Positions 27,447 through 37,122 are shown, counted from the stretch's first letter. The stretch is 64,000 nt of DNA from Halobellus limi (GCF_004799685.1 NZ_CP031312.1:1-64000); one strand, 5' to 3'. Notes: a model not told the origin generated them from the letters alone. Made by a program: numbers and translations.

Positions 27447-28214
27447 CTACTGGTACGCCAGTCTGAGTTCGGTCTCGTTCGTCGCGGTCGTGACCAGTTC
27501 GATCATCCGCTCCCGGTGCGCGTCGTTGCGCATCCGAGCGACCGGTTCGGCGATCGCGATCGCGCCGAAGACGTCTCCGTCCGCGACGATCGGTGCAGCG
27601 ACCGCCGAGACGCCCTCGGCCGCCTCGTGTTCGTTCATCGCGTAGCCCCGTTCTCGGATCGTCTCCAGTTCGGCTTCGAGTTCCGCCCGGGTCGTGATCG
27701 ACTCGTGGGTCCGCTCCGGCAGTCCGTGTCGCTCCACCACGTCGTCGACGTGCTCGTCGGTCGAGAACGCCAGCATCGCTTTGCCCGAGGCGAGACAGTG
27801 CATGTACTCGTGTTTGCCGAGTCGTTCGTGCGTTTCGATCGACTGCTCGCCCATCTCTCTGGCGAGATACACCGCCTTCCCCGCCTCCTCGACCATCAGC
27901 CAGACCGCGGCACCGCTCTCTTGGGCCACCGTCTCGAGCGGCTCCCGGGCCTTTTCGTGAACCTGAAACTGGTCTCTGGCACGGATTCCGAAATCAAAGA
28001 ACTGGAGCGCGAGTCGGTAGGTGCCGTCGTCGTTCACGACGTATCCCAGATGCACGAGCGTCTGGAGATAATCGTACAGCGTGCTGTCGGAGACGTCGAG
28101 CCGTTCGGACAGTTCGGTGAAGGTCGCACTCTCCAGGTCGCGAAGTGTTTCGAGTATATCGAACGTACGAACCGCGGATTTTATCGTCCGATTCGGGGGC
28201 TCTGAGTCGTTCAT
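27447..28214 (-). CDS. IclR-family transcriptional regulator
   Basis: 255 residues. The N-terminal winged helix (~10-70) has SAVRTFDILETLRDLESATF and LDVSDSTLYDYLQTLVHLGY. The ligand-binding IclR domain (~80-250) has YMHCLASGKAMLAF (~136-149) and ERGYAMNEHEAAEGVSAVAA (~187-206). IclR proteins sense small catabolic metabolites. It shares its strand with the amidohydrolase-Rieske set and lies ~370 nt upstream of it, so it may control that set. It has its own leaderless promoter. Confidence 0.9.
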   Translation of the reverse strand: MNDSEPPNRTIKSAVRTFDILETLRDLESATFTELSERLDVSDSTLYDYLQTLVHLGYVVNDDGTYRLALQFFDFGIRARDQFQVHEKAREPLETVAQESGAAVWLMVEEAGKAVYLAREMGEQSIETHERLGKHEYMHCLASGKAMLAFSTDEHVDDVVERHGLPERTHESITTRAELEAELETIRERGYAMNEHEAAEGVSAVAAPIVADGDVFGAIAIAEPVARMRNDAHRERMIELVTTATNETELRLAYQ

Positions 28215-28238
28215 ACCGCAGTATTCTTCGCAAATGCG

Positions 28239-28248
28239 TATAAATATT
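28239..28248 (-). promoter_or_regulatory. TATA element for the IclR gene
   Basis: AATATTTATA on the minus strand, 25-34 nt before the ATG at 28214. Confidence 0.5.
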
Positions 28249-28455
28249 GGCTTCGGGACCTGCGAAGTGCTGTCGCGTCGACGCCGTGAGAACGGTATCG
28301 GGTTCCGAAGGGGACGTGCGTCAGAGATCGTATTTCAGAGGGCCCCGGGTACGCACCGCCGCGTGGTCGGATGCATACGCAGTTACAACGGATACAAGGC
28401 GGTAAACCGTCACCGAGTGAGCGAATCTCGGAGAGTGGTCGACAGGAGTCGCCGC
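28249..28455. other. Intergenic stretch before palindrome copy B
   Basis: Together with the promoter and copy B this makes 322 nt without a gene. I see no conserved frame in it. Confidence 0.4.
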
Positions 28456-28538
28456 ATACTGGTTACTCTCGTCTCGTACCGCCGAGCGCCGGCAACAAGA
28501 GTGGCGCCCCGGCGGTACAAAGTGAGAGCAACCAGTAT
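28456..28538 (-). repeat. Stop-anchored palindromic repeat, copy B
   Basis: 83-bp palindrome: outer arms ATACTGGTTACTCTC / GAGAGCAACCAGTAT, inner CCGCCGAGCGCC / GGCGCCCCGGCGG. Reading away from lpdA on the minus strand, the first base is the last A of the lpdA TGA stop. Its internal orientation relative to the adjacent gene is opposite to copies A and C. Where copy A has A/T pairs in the outer arm, this copy has G/C on both sides (TACTGGTT with AACCAGTA), so pairing is kept. Confidence 0.85.
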
Positions 28539-29944
28539 CAGCGGTTGAGCGTGTGGATCGCCAGGTCGTGTTCGTTGGCCGCGGCCTCGGAGATCGCCTC
28601 CGAAAGCGTCGGGTGGGGGTGGATCGATTCGGCGAGTTCGGCCGTCGTCAGCCCCTCCTCGACGGCGAGCGTGACCTCCGAGATCAGCTCCGAGGCCTCC
28701 GGCCCGACGATCTGCCCGCCGAGCACGACGCCGTCGTCGCCGCTCACGAGACGGACGAACCCGTCAGTGTGTCCCGTCGTGAGCGCGCGTCCGCTGGCGC
28801 GCATCGGGAACTCCCCGACCGAGACGTCGTGGTCGGTCGCCTCGGCCTCCTCGCGGGACAGTCCGACCGTCGCGATCTCCGGAGACGTGAACGCGACGGC
28901 GGGGATCGCGCGGTCCTCGGCCGAAGGACCCCGCCCGGCTATCGCGGCGGCGGCGATCTCGCCCTCGGCCGACCCGGCGTGCGCGAGCATCGGCTCGCCC
29001 GCCACGTCGCCGACGGCGAACACGTGATCGAGGTCCGTGCGTCCGTGCTCGTCTGTCGGGACGAATCCGTCCCCGTCCGGTTCGAGCCCGATCCGGTCGA
29101 GAGCCACCGTGTCGGTCACGGGACTCCGACCCACGGCGACGAGTACCTTGTCCGCGTCGTACTCTCGGCGCTCCTCGCTGTCGACGTCTTCGGTCGCGAC
29201 CGTGACGCCTCCCTCGGTGGACTGACACGCCGAGGCGAGTTCGCCGTAGTTCGTCTCGATCCCCAGCTCCGAGGCCGCCGACGAAACCGGGGCGACCAGG
29301 TCCGACGGGAACGCGGGCATCATCGTATCGAGCGCCTCCACGACGGTCACGTCGACGCCGAGTTTCGCGAACAGCATCGAGAGCTCCATCCCGATGTAGC
29401 CCGCACCGACGACCACGAGGCTGTCCGGGCGTTCCTCGAGCGCCAGCGCCTCCTTGGCGTCGAGCACCCCGGGCCGGTCGAACTCGAATCCCGGCAGCTC
29501 GATCGGACGGCTGCCCGTCGCCAACACAGCGTGTTCGAAGGTGAGGCGTTCGGACTCGCCGTTCGGCCCGTCGATCTGGACGGAGTGTTCGTCCTCGAAC
29601 GCCGCACGCCCCTCCAGGAGCGAGACGCGGTTGGCCTTGCAGAGCTTCTCGACGCTCCGGTTCATATTCTCGACGACGTCGTCCTTCCACTCGACCATCC
29701 GCCCGAAGTCGACGTCGACGTCGGCCGTGATCCCCATCTGTGACCAGTTTCGAGCGTCGTGGGCGACGTTGGCCGCCGAGATCAGCGCCTTCGAGGGGAT
29801 GCAACCGCGGTTGAGACAGGTCCCGCCCAGGGTGTTCTCCTCGACGAGCGTCACGTCGAGGTCGTACTGCGCCGCCCGGATCGCGGCGACGTACCCCGCC
29901 GGCCCCCCGCCGACGACGAGTACCTCGGTGTCGAATTCACTCAT
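28538..29944 (-). CDS. lpdA: Dihydrolipoyl dehydrogenase (L-protein of the gcv operon)
   Basis: 468 residues. FAD fold VLVVGGGPAGYVAAIRAAQY (~8-27), redox-active disulfide GGTCLNRGCIPSKAL (C43 and C48), NAD domain VVVGAGYIGMELSMLFAKLG (~175-194), and catalytic His with Glu in HPHPTLSEA near the C-terminus. It reoxidises the lipoyl arm of GcvH with NAD+ in the cytoplasm. It overlaps the stop of gcvPB by 8 nt and closes the operon, so it is probably a dedicated L-protein rather than the E3 of a 2-oxoacid complex, though it could serve both. The start ATG at 29944 follows from family length; the long upstream extension is Arg-rich and not real. Confidence 0.93.
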   Translation of the reverse strand: MSEFDTEVLVVGGGPAGYVAAIRAAQYDLDVTLVEENTLGGTCLNRGCIPSKALISAANVAHDARNWSQMGITADVDVDFGRMVEWKDDVVENMNRSVEKLCKANRVSLLEGRAAFEDEHSVQIDGPNGESERLTFEHAVLATGSRPIELPGFEFDRPGVLDAKEALALEERPDSLVVVGAGYIGMELSMLFAKLGVDVTVVEALDTMMPAFPSDLVAPVSSAASELGIETNYGELASACQSTEGGVTVATEDVDSEERREYDADKVLVAVGRSPVTDTVALDRIGLEPDGDGFVPTDEHGRTDLDHVFAVGDVAGEPMLAHAGSAEGEIAAAAIAGRGPSAEDRAIPAVAFTSPEIATVGLSREEAEATDHDVSVGEFPMRASGRALTTGHTDGFVRLVSGDDGVVLGGQIVGPEASELISEVTLAVEEGLTTAELAESIHPHPTLSEAISEAAANEHDLAIHTLNR

Positions 29945-31382
29945 CGTCTCCCCCCACGTCCTGCCAGGAGAGCCGCGGGTTCCGCGCGGCGGTCGTCTGG
30001 TCGATTCGCGCCGCGGCGGTCGTCGTGGGAGCCTCGGCGAGCTCTTCTTTCGTCTTCTCACTCGCCGCCGTGAAAGCCGCCGCCAACACGTCGAGTTGTT
30101 CCTTGCTCAGGGCCTCCGTGGGTTCTGTCATCAGCGCCTCGTCGACGATCTCGGGCCACTTGGTCGTCGGCGGGTGGACCCCCTCGTCGAGCATCCCCTT
30201 CGCGAACTCCGCCGCGTCGACGTCGCCGGCGCTGGCGACGAACTCGTGGTGGAACGGGCCGTAGGGGATGTCGAGATCGATCCGCTCGGCGAGGTAGTTC
30301 GCGTTCAGAACGGCCATCGCCGAGGTGTCCTTCAGCCCGCCGTCGCCGAGGCGGGAGATGTACGCGTAGGTCTTCAGGAGCACCAGCCAGTTGCCGTGGA
30401 AGCCGTGGACTTTCCCGATGCTCTCTGCGGGCTCGTAGAACTCGAAGGAGCCGTCGTCGGTCTCGCGGACGTGCGGGTCGGGGAGGAAGTCGGTGAGTTC
30501 CTCGACGACGCCGATCGGACCCGCGCCTGGACCGCCGCCGCCGTGCGGCGACGCGAACGTCTTGTGCACGTTGTAGTGCATAATGTCGAAGCCCATGTCG
30601 CCCGGGCGGGCCCGTCCGAGCAGCGCGTTGAGGTTCGCGCCGTCGTAGTACAGCAAGCCGCCCGCGTCGTGGACGATCTCGGCGATCTCCTCGATGTCGC
30701 GCTCGAAGAGTCCGAGCGTGTTCGGGTTCGTCAGCATCAGCGCCGCCGTCGAATCGCCCACGGCCTCTTCGAGCGCGTCGACGGGCACCCGCCCGTCCTC
30801 GTCGCTCGGGAGTTCGACGACGTCGTACCCGCACATCGCGGCGCTCGCGAAGTTCGTTCCGTGTGCGGACGCGGGCACGATCACCTCCCGGCGCTCGTCG
30901 TCCTCGCCGTTCGAGCGGTGATACGCCCGCGCCACGAGCAGGCCGGTGAACTCCCCGGCCGCGCCGGCGGGCGGTTGCAGGGTCGCGGTCGCCATCCCCC
31001 CGATTTCGGCCAGATACTCCTGAAGCCCGTGGAGCACCGCGAGGGTCCCCTGGGCGTCCTCGTCGGGACGGTCGGGGTGGATCGCACCCTCCTCCAGCGC
31101 CGCGACGTCCTCGATGAACTTCGGGTTGTACTTCATCGTACAGCTCCCGAGCGGGTAGGGCCCGTGTTCGACCGAGTAGGTCATCTGCGAGAGCCGCGTG
31201 TAGTGGCTCGCGACCTCGGGTTCGGCCGGTTCGGGGAGCGTCAGTTCGTCGCGAACCAGTTCGTCGGGAAGGTCGACGTCGTCGTGGGTGACGGTCTCCG
31301 TCCGCTTTTCGGACAGGAGCGGTTCGTTGACCGCCTCGCCGCTTTCGGTCTCCCGTTCCCAGGTGGCCTGTCGGTAGTTCAT
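29937..31382 (-). CDS. gcvPB: Glycine dehydrogenase (decarboxylating) subunit 2
   Basis: 481 residues, PLP-carrying half of the archaeal two-subunit P-protein. [15 protein letters not shown] (~74-88), [15 protein letters not shown] (~135-149), [16 protein letters not shown] (~171-186), and the PLP-binding Lys K274 in [16 protein letters not shown]. With GcvPA it decarboxylates glycine and passes the aminomethyl group to GcvH lipoate. It overlaps gcvPA by 4 nt and lpdA by 8 nt. Complete and typical. Confidence 0.95.
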   Translation of the reverse strand: MNYRQATWERETESGEAVNEPLLSEKRTETVTHDDVDLPDELVRDELTLPEPAEPEVASHYTRLSQMTYSVEHGPYPLGSCTMKYNPKFIEDVAALEEGAIHPDRPDEDAQGTLAVLHGLQEYLAEIGGMATATLQPPAGAAGEFTGLLVARAYHRSNGEDDERREVIVPASAHGTNFASAAMCGYDVVELPSDEDGRVPVDALEEAVGDSTAALMLTNPNTLGLFERDIEEIAEIVHDAGGLLYYDGANLNALLGRARPGDMGFDIMHYNVHKTFASPHGGGGPGAGPIGVVEELTDFLPDPHVRETDDGSFEFYEPAESIGKVHGFHGNWLVLLKTYAYISRLGDGGLKDTSAMAVLNANYLAERIDLDIPYGPFHHEFVASAGDVDAAEFAKGMLDEGVHPPTTKWPEIVDEALMTEPTEALSKEQLDVLAAAFTAASEKTKEELAEAPTTTAAARIDQTTAARNPRLSWQDVGGDDE

Positions 31383-32755
31383 GCGAGCACCTCCTCGACG
31401 GCCGCGACGAGATCGTCCACCTCGCCGCTGTTGGTTTCGGTCACGCACACCTGAATCTCGTACTCCCCGACCTCGTGGACGAGGAAGCCTCGATCCGCCA
31501 GTTCGGAGGCCACCTCCGCGGCGGGGCGCTCCGTGCGCGCGACGAACTCGCGGAAGTGATGGCGGTCGTCGGCCGGTGCGGAGACGCCGTCGATCTCGTC
31601 GAGGCGCGCCGCGGTCTCTGCGGCCCGCGTCACGCACTCCTCGGCGAGGCTCGAAAGCCCCGTCGCACCCAGCGAGGCGACGTGAATCGCGGTTCGAAGC
31701 GCCACCCACGCCTGGTTCGTGCAGATGTTCGAGGTGGCCCGCTCCTTGCGGATGTGCTGCTCTCGGGTCTGCAGCGTCAGCGTGTACGCGCGGCGTCCGT
31801 CGGCCGTCTCGCTGGTCCCCACGAGCCGTCCGGGGACCTGTCGGAGGTATCCCTCCTTGACGGCGAACAGCCCGAGTCCCATCCCGTGGCTGGCCGAGAG
31901 CCCGAGGACGCTCGCGTCGCCGATGACGATGTCCGCGCCCACCGCGGCCGGCTCCTCCAAGAGTGCCAGCGCGACCGGGTCGGACCCGAGACAGAACGCC
32001 GCCTCGTGTTCGTCAGCCAGGGTCGCCACGTCCGACAACCGCTCCTCGATCGTCCCCCGGGCCGTCGGGGACTCGGCGTAGACCATCACGACGTCCTCGC
32101 CGATGCGGTCCGAGAGCGCGTCGAAGTCGGTGTTCCCGTCGACGAGCGGATACGTCTCCACCGTCAGCTCCGCCCCGTCGGCGTAGTTTTCTAACACGCT
32201 ACGCCGTTCCGAGCGGATCGTCTCGGGGACGAGCACGCGCGACCCGCTGGTGTCTCGGACGCGCGCCGCGAGCGCGGCCGCCTCGCCGAGCGCGGTCGCG
32301 GCGTCGTACATCGAACAGTTGGCGACGTCGAGTCCGGTCAGTTCGACGATCATCGACTGGAACTCGAAGAGCGCCTGGAGGAATCCCTGCGACGTTTCGG
32401 GCTGATACTGCGTGTAGGAGGTCAGAAACTCCGAGCGCAGCGAGAGGTAGTCGACGACGGAGGGCACGTAGTGGTCGTAGTGGCCGCGGCCGAGGAACTC
32501 GGTCCGGTCGGCGTTCCGCCCGAGCAGGTCCTCGATCTCGGTCACGACCTCGAACTCCGACTTCGCCTCGATGTCGAACTCGCCGTCGAACGCCACCGCC
32601 TCCGGGACGTCGAACAGTTCTTCCACGCTGTCGGCGCCGATCGCCGAGAGCATCGATTCCACCTCCTGCGGGGTCTGTGGGGCGAAGGGGCTCGATTCGT
32701 CCGCCTCGTGCGACCCGCCCGTTCCGTCGTGCTGTATTCGTTGCATGGTGGTCAT
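31379..32755 (-). CDS. gcvPA: Glycine dehydrogenase (decarboxylating) subunit 1
   Basis: 458 residues. [20 protein letters not shown] (~101-120) and [20 protein letters not shown] (~124-143) are hallmark motifs of Gcv[22 protein letters not shown] and [20 protein letters not shown] are also typical. It has a ~35-residue acidic N-terminal lead-in ([20 protein letters not shown]). The ATG at 32755 overlaps the gcvH stop (ATGA); an ATG three codons later is possible. Complete. Confidence 0.95.
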   Translation of the reverse strand: MTTMQRIQHDGTGGSHEADESSPFAPQTPQEVESMLSAIGADSVEELFDVPEAVAFDGEFDIEAKSEFEVVTEIEDLLGRNADRTEFLGRGHYDHYVPSVVDYLSLRSEFLTSYTQYQPETSQGFLQALFEFQSMIVELTGLDVANCSMYDAATALGEAAALAARVRDTSGSRVLVPETIRSERRSVLENYADGAELTVETYPLVDGNTDFDALSDRIGEDVVMVYAESPTARGTIEERLSDVATLADEHEAAFCLGSDPVALALLEEPAAVGADIVIGDASVLGLSASHGMGLGLFAVKEGYLRQVPGRLVGTSETADGRRAYTLTLQTREQHIRKERATSNICTNQAWVALRTAIHVASLGATGLSSLAEECVTRAAETAARLDEIDGVSAPADDRHHFREFVARTERPAAEVASELADRGFLVHEVGEYEIQVCVTETNSGEVDDLVAAVEEVLA

Positions 32756-33126
32756 TCGATCTGCTCGCGGTATTCGTCCGCGTCGAGCGCGTCCTCGGGT
32801 ACCTGTCCGTCGATCTCGAAGAGCCAGCCCTCGCCGTACGGGTCGGTGTTGAGCAGCTCCGGCTGGTCGAGAACGGCGTCGTTCGTCGCGGTCACCGTCC
32901 CCGACACCGGGGTGTAGATGTCCGAGACCGCCTTGATGCTCTCGACGACGGCGCAGGCCGCCCCGCTCTCGAGGGATTCGCCCTCCGCCGGGAGTTCGAC
33001 GAACACGACGTCGCCGAGTTCGTCCTGTGCGAAGTCGGTGATCCCGATCCGTCGGGCGTCTCCGCGGTCGTCGATCCATTCGTGTGAGTCGGTGTACCGT
33101 AACTCGTCGGGTGTCTCGTACGTCAT
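32752..33126 (-). CDS. gcvH: Glycine cleavage system H protein
   Basis: 124 residues. [20 protein letters not shown] at the start, [15 protein letters not shown], and the lipoylated Lys K65 in [17 protein letters not shown]. It carries the aminomethyl group between P, T and L proteins. A 63-nt gap separates it from gcvT upstream and it overlaps gcvPA downstream. No lipoate ligase or lipoyl synthase gene is seen nearby. Confidence 0.95.
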   Translation of the reverse strand: MTYETPDELRYTDSHEWIDDRGDARRIGITDFAQDELGDVVFVELPAEGESLESGAACAVVESIKAVSDIYTPVSGTVTATNDAVLDQPELLNTDPYGEGWLFEIDGQVPEDALDADEYREQIE

Positions 33127-33189
33127 CGTTTCTGTGGTTCGTGGAAATCGTCGTCGGTCATTGTCTCTAGTGGGAACGTTCGGTGCGCG

Positions 33190-34287
33190 TCACTCGCCGC
33201 ACGATTCGAGGAACGGCGTGTCGACGACGGTGGCATCGACGGACCGGTCGCGGACCGACACGGAAAGCTCGGTGCCGCTGGCGGCGAACTCGGCGTCGAC
33301 GTACCCGAGCGCGATCGGGATTCCGAGCGTGGGACTCATCGTCCCGCTGGTCACTCGGCCGATGGGACCGTCGTCGGAACGGATCTCGTAACCGTGGCGG
33401 GCGATCGCCCGCTCCTCGAGGCGCAGTCCGACGATCCGCTCGTCGACGCCCGCCTCGCGGACGGCTTCCAGAGCCGACCGGCCGACGAAGTCGCCGCTGT
33501 CGAGGTCGACGGCGAACCCGATGCCGGCCTCGAAGGGGTCGTGCGGTTCGTCCTCGGGGTCGAAGTCCTGCCCGGAGAGCAGCAGGCCCGCCTCCAGTCG
33601 GAGGGTGTCTCTCGCTCCGAGCCCGCAGCGCTGCACGTCGTCGAACAGGCGGTCGATCTCCGCCGCGTCCGCGCCGGGGAAGACGACCTCGACGCCGTCC
33701 TCGCCAGTGTACCCCGTGCGAGCGACGAGACACTCGACGTCCCCGATCGACGTTTCCGTCAGGGTGAAGGGGTCCAGCTCGGAGATCCGTTCGTCCGCCG
33801 CTTCGTCGACCCGCTCGACCGCGTCCGGCCCCTGTATCGCGACCATCCCGAGCTCTGCGGTCCGGTTCTCGACGGCGACGTCGAGGTCCCAGCGGTCGGC
33901 GTGCTCGCGCAGCCGGTCGTACATCTCCTCGTCGTGCCCGGCGTTCGGAACGACGAGGTACTCGCTCTCGGTCGGGTGATCGTACACGACGATGTCGTCG
34001 AGCATAGCCCCGTCGGAGCGGAGGAAACACGAGTACTGCGCCTCGCCCGGGTCGACCCCTCGGACGTCGCTCGGGGTCAGTCGATGCAACAACGTCTCCG
34101 CGTCGGGTCCGTCGACGGCCAGCTGTCCCATGTGGCTCACGTCGAACAGCCCGACACCCTGCCGGACGGCTCGGTGCTCCGCCCGGATCGAGTCGAACGA
34201 GACCGGCATCTCCCACCCGCCGAAGTCGGTGAAGTCCGCACCCGCCCGGCGGTGAGATTCGTACAGCGGTGTTCGGTTGGATGACAC
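33190..34287 (-). CDS. gcvT: Aminomethyltransferase (glycine cleavage T protein)
   Basis: 365 residues, GTG start. FTDFGGWEMPVSFDSIRAEH (~19-38), GLFDVSHMGQLAVDGPDA (~46-63), ECLVARTGYTGEDGVEVVFP (~184-203) and LGARDTLRLEAGLLLSGQDF (~224-243) are diagnostic. It releases ammonia from aminomethyl-lipoyl GcvH and forms methylene-tetrahydropterin, feeding the same C1 pool that the mer/metE cluster draws on. First gene of the gcv operon. The TATA box 24-33 nt upstream makes the GTG start convincing. Confidence 0.95.
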   Translation of the reverse strand: MSSNRTPLYESHRRAGADFTDFGGWEMPVSFDSIRAEHRAVRQGVGLFDVSHMGQLAVDGPDAETLLHRLTPSDVRGVDPGEAQYSCFLRSDGAMLDDIVVYDHPTESEYLVVPNAGHDEEMYDRLREHADRWDLDVAVENRTAELGMVAIQGPDAVERVDEAADERISELDPFTLTETSIGDVECLVARTGYTGEDGVEVVFPGADAAEIDRLFDDVQRCGLGARDTLRLEAGLLLSGQDFDPEDEPHDPFEAGIGFAVDLDSGDFVGRSALEAVREAGVDERIVGLRLEERAIARHGYEIRSDDGPIGRVTSGTMSPTLGIPIALGYVDAEFAASGTELSVSVRDRSVDATVVDTPFLESCGE

Positions 34288-34310
34288 AAGTTACAGTATA
34301 CAACTGCAAG

Positions 34311-34320
34311 TATTTATGCG
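34311..34320 (-). promoter_or_regulatory. TATA element for the gcv operon
   Basis: CGCATAAATA on the minus strand, 24-33 nt before the gcvT GTG at 34287. The region up to 34355 is AT-rich and could hold a regulator site. Confidence 0.55.
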
Positions 34321-34718
34321 TTTTTTACTTGGATAATTACGTATTCGTTGAATTATGGTCGAGAAGATTTCGCGAGATGTGAATCGAATCGGTCAGCCGC
34401 CGGCGCACGCCGACCGCGGTCCCAGGCTGTTCGGGTCGACGGCACGACCGGACGGTTCGGCCCGCTTCTGACGGATCCCGAGCGAGAGCGAGAGTCCGAA
34501 CGGGCGGATTTTCCGATCGCCGTCTCGTCGAATCCGGGACGGAGTTCGCTCCTGCGGAATCGGGTAAGTACACACGTTTGTCCTATCGCGCCCGGAGTCT
34601 TCCCAATCACAGGTTTATCTGCCGATCGGTGACTGAACGTAATCGCGTCGGCCGTGAGCTCCCGCGCCTTCTCGGAAGCAGTCCTCGAAACACCCCTGTG
34701 ATTCGCGTCTCGTGAATG
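34321..34718. other. Intergenic region between gcvT and a divergent IclR gene
   Basis: About 400 nt. Small frames on both strands are Arg/Ser-rich and overlap one another, as expected for non-coding GC-rich DNA. No family, hairpin or repeat recognised, apart from AT-rich DNA near 34320-34360. Confidence 0.4.
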
Positions 34719-34727
34719 TTTATATAT
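34719..34727 (+). promoter_or_regulatory. TATA element for the IclR gene at 34748
   Basis: TTTATATAT, 21-29 nt before the GTG start; leaderless spacing and a strong AT core. Confidence 0.6.
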
Positions 34728-34747
34728 CCCCCCGCGAACGACGACCC

Positions 34748-35494
34748 GTGCCAGAACACGGACGCGAGCTGACGACGACCGCCACCTCGCTTCGGATCGT
34801 CGACGCGATCAAGCGGCTGGAGGGAGCACGGATGAGCGAGATCGCCACGGAACTGGGGCTGGCCAACAGTACCGTCCACGCGCACCTGGCGACGCTTCGC
34901 AACCACGAACTCGTCGTGAAGGAGGGCAACGAGTTCCACCTGGGAATCAAGTTCTTCCACCTCGGCGAGCAGGCGCGGCACCGAAAGCCCGAGTACGAGA
35001 TCGTCCGACGACACGCCCACGAACTGAGCAACCGCCTGAACGAGGAGGTCGCGTTCGCCATCACCGAGCACGGCCGGTCGGTCATCATCTTCGACGAGAA
35101 CAACGATCCCGCGAAGGAGGGGTTTCAGGTGGGACGGTACTTCCACATGCACAACTCCGCGAGCGGCAAGGCGATGCTCGCGGAGTTCTCCCGCGGGCGC
35201 GTCGACGAGGTGCTGGAGCGGTGGGGGCTGCCGAAGGAGACGGAGAACACGATCCAGCGCGCCGAGGAACTCTACGACGAGTTGGAGCGGACCCGCGAAC
35301 GGGGGTACTCGCTCAACCGACAGGAGGCCCTGGAGGGACTGATGGCCGTCGGGATGGCCATCACGACCCCCGACGGGGACGTACTGGGATCGCTCGACGT
35401 GTCGGGACCGCCGTACCGCCTCTCCGAGGAAGAGATCGTCCCCGAGCTGCGCGAGGCGGTGACCCAGATCGAACGGGAGATCGCCTCCCGGTGA
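34748..35494 (+). CDS. IclR-family transcriptional regulator
   Basis: 248 residues with a GTG start placed by the TATA box. Winged helix ~8-65 (LRIVDAIKRLEGARMSEIAT, LGLANSTVHAHLATLRNHEL). Ligand domain with RYFHMHNSASGKAMLAEFS (~124-142) and RERGYSLNRQEALEGLMAVG (~180-199). Divergent from the gcv operon at ~460 nt, so glycine or C1 control is possible. Equally it could act on the DUF5058 operon further downstream. No paralogue-specific feature decides between these. Confidence 0.9.
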   Translation: MPEHGRELTTTATSLRIVDAIKRLEGARMSEIATELGLANSTVHAHLATLRNHELVVKEGNEFHLGIKFFHLGEQARHRKPEYEIVRRHAHELSNRLNEEVAFAITEHGRSVIIFDENNDPAKEGFQVGRYFHMHNSASGKAMLAEFSRGRVDEVLERWGLPKETENTIQRAEELYDELERTRERGYSLNRQEALEGLMAVGMAITTPDGDVLGSLDVSGPPYRLSEEEIVPELREAVTQIEREIASR

Positions 35495-35537
35495 GTCCTC
35501 GACGCCGAGGCGATACACTCTCGGCCGGGACCGGTAC

Positions 35538-36194
35538 CTACTCGTCGTCGGGACCGAGAAGCAGTACGCTGATCGACTGGGCGGTGGGCAGCTTCCACCC
35601 GCGATTGACCGCGATCAGCCGGGTCACGACAGTGACGGCGGCACACAGCGCAGCGGCGACACCGTCCGTGGCGAGGACGGTCGTGACGACCCAGTACGTG
35701 CCACCGCCCAGTACCGCACAGCTGGCGTAGAAGTCCGTCACGAGAATGAACGGCGAGCGGTCCAACAGGAGGTCGGCGAACGCCCCCCCGCCGGCCGCGT
35801 TGATGGTCGCGATCGCGATCACGCCGAAGCTCGGAACCCCCGTCTCCGTCGCCACGATCGCGCCGGCCGTCGCGAAGGCACCGAGTCCGACGGCGTCGGC
35901 GAGCATCGTGACCGGGTGCTCCTCGGGCGAATCGATGACGACGTTCAACCCGACCGCGAGAAGCACGCCGAGCAGTCCGAGGCTGATCTCTCCGAGCGAG
36001 CTCAACGCCAGCGGAACCCGATTGACGAGGATGTCGCGGGTCGTTCCACCGACGAACGCGGTCGCGAGACCGACGACGGCGACCCCGAACAGGTCGAACT
36101 GTTCGCGTATCGCCTTCGCCGATCCGACGAGCGCGAACGCGACCAGTCCGATCGTGTTCATCACGGCGAAGGGGTCTCCCAGTAGGCTACTCAC
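35538..36194 (-). CDS. TRIC-type cation channel family membrane protein (UPF0126/YadS)
   Basis: 218 residues, about seven membrane helices in two related halves. GLVAFALVGSAKAIREQFDL and FVGGTTRDILVNRVPLALSS in the first half, then GLGAFATAGAIVATETGVPS and AAGGGAFADLLLDRSPFILV in the second; the repeated G-G-G/T-x-x-D-x-L motif is the family signature. Related bacterial and archaeal TRIC proteins conduct K+/Na+. I prefer the GTG at 36194 (VSSLLGDPFAVMNTIG); an ATG at 36239 adds 15 polar residues. It stands alone between an IclR gene and the DUF5058 operon, transcribed away from the latter. Confidence 0.8.
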   Translation of the reverse strand: MSSLLGDPFAVMNTIGLVAFALVGSAKAIREQFDLFGVAVVGLATAFVGGTTRDILVNRVPLALSSLGEISLGLLGVLLAVGLNVVIDSPEEHPVTMLADAVGLGAFATAGAIVATETGVPSFGVIAIATINAAGGGAFADLLLDRSPFILVTDFYASCAVLGGGTYWVVTTVLATDGVAAALCAAVTVVTRLIAVNRGWKLPTAQSISVLLLGPDDE

Positions 36195-36337
36195 GATGAC
36201 CTTGCACCGGTATCCTCCATCGACACTGGCACTTTTCAACGCTCCGATCGACGCGTCGCGCTCGCGAACGACGTCTCCTCCCCGTTCGTTCGTCCAACGT
36301 GTTAGCGGTTCGAGAGGCCATTAGCTGGGATCGATGG

Positions 36338-36345
36338 TTATATAT
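36338..36345 (+). promoter_or_regulatory. TATA element for the DUF5058-M20 operon
   Basis: TTATATAT, 27-34 nt before the ATG at 36372. Confidence 0.55.
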
Positions 36346-36371
36346 GCGAAATTGAGAGAGGAAAAATTGTT

Positions 36372-37121
36372 ATGATGTGGCCCGAGCTGGTACCGCTAGT
36401 GCCAGCCTACATGGACATCGCCAATAGCCGGTGGCTGTGGCTCTCGACGGTCCCGGTCGTCCTGGTCGTACTGCTGCAAGCGACGATCTTCCTCCGGCGC
36501 GCGTGGAACGACGGAAAGGAGATGGGACTCTCAGAGCAGAAACTGAAGACGGGGTTCAAGACCGGGATCATCTCGGCCATCGGCCCGTCGATCGCGGTGT
36601 TGGCGGGGATGTTGGCGTTGATCGCCACGGTCGGCGGTCCGGTGGCCTGGATGCGTCTGACGGTGATCGGGTCGGTGGCCTTCGAGCTACCGGCCGCGGA
36701 ACTGGGCGTCAGCCAGTTCGGATACAGCCTGGGTGACGAGGGAATCACCGAAACGGCGTACGCGACGGCGGTCTGGGCGATGACCCTCGGTGGGACCGGC
36801 TGGCTGCTCGTCTCGGCGTTCGGCACGCGACACATGGAGACGGTCAGAACGAAGATCAGCAACGGCAACGAGACGCTCATCCCGATCATCAGCGCCGCGG
36901 CGATGCTCGGGGCCTTCGCGTACTTTCTGAGCGGGGAGATCACCGCCGGGACGCCGGAGACCGGTTCGGTCGCAGTCGGCGGACTCGCGATGCTCGGACT
37001 GCTGCACCTCGCCGACAGCCGGGACGTGCAGTGGCTCCGGGAGTGGGCGCTCGGTGCGGCGATGTTGGTCGGCCTCCTGGCCGGTGTCGCGCTGCGGGTG
37101 ACCGTGGGGAGTTGGTGGTAA
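36372..37121 (+). CDS. DUF5058-family membrane protein
   Basis: 249 residues, six to seven predicted helices. WLWLSTVPVVLVVLLQATIF is the first, followed by a cytoplasmic loop RRAWNDGKEMGLSEQKLKTG and a helix reading IISAIGPSIAVLAGMLALIA. A loop SVAFELPAAELGVSQFGYS lies near ~104-122. DUF5058 proteins are found next to M20-type amidohydrolases and a second small membrane protein, as here, so I read the two membrane proteins as a two-part carrier for an N-acyl or peptide-like substrate. That role is inference. It is separated from the next gene by 1 nt. Confidence 0.78.
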   Translation: MMWPELVPLVPAYMDIANSRWLWLSTVPVVLVVLLQATIFLRRAWNDGKEMGLSEQKLKTGFKTGIISAIGPSIAVLAGMLALIATVGGPVAWMRLTVIGSVAFELPAAELGVSQFGYSLGDEGITETAYATAVWAMTLGGTGWLLVSAFGTRHMETVRTKISNGNETLIPIISAAAMLGAFAYFLSGEITAGTPETGSVAVGGLAMLGLLHLADSRDVQWLREWALGAAMLVGLLAGVALRVTVGSWW

Positions 37122-37122
37122 G

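Noticed and set aside
34340-34640. Several overlapping small frames on both strands between gcvT and the IclR gene
   Set aside because: Arg/Ser/Pro-rich, mutually overlapping, without promoter or family; typical non-coding GC-rich DNA.
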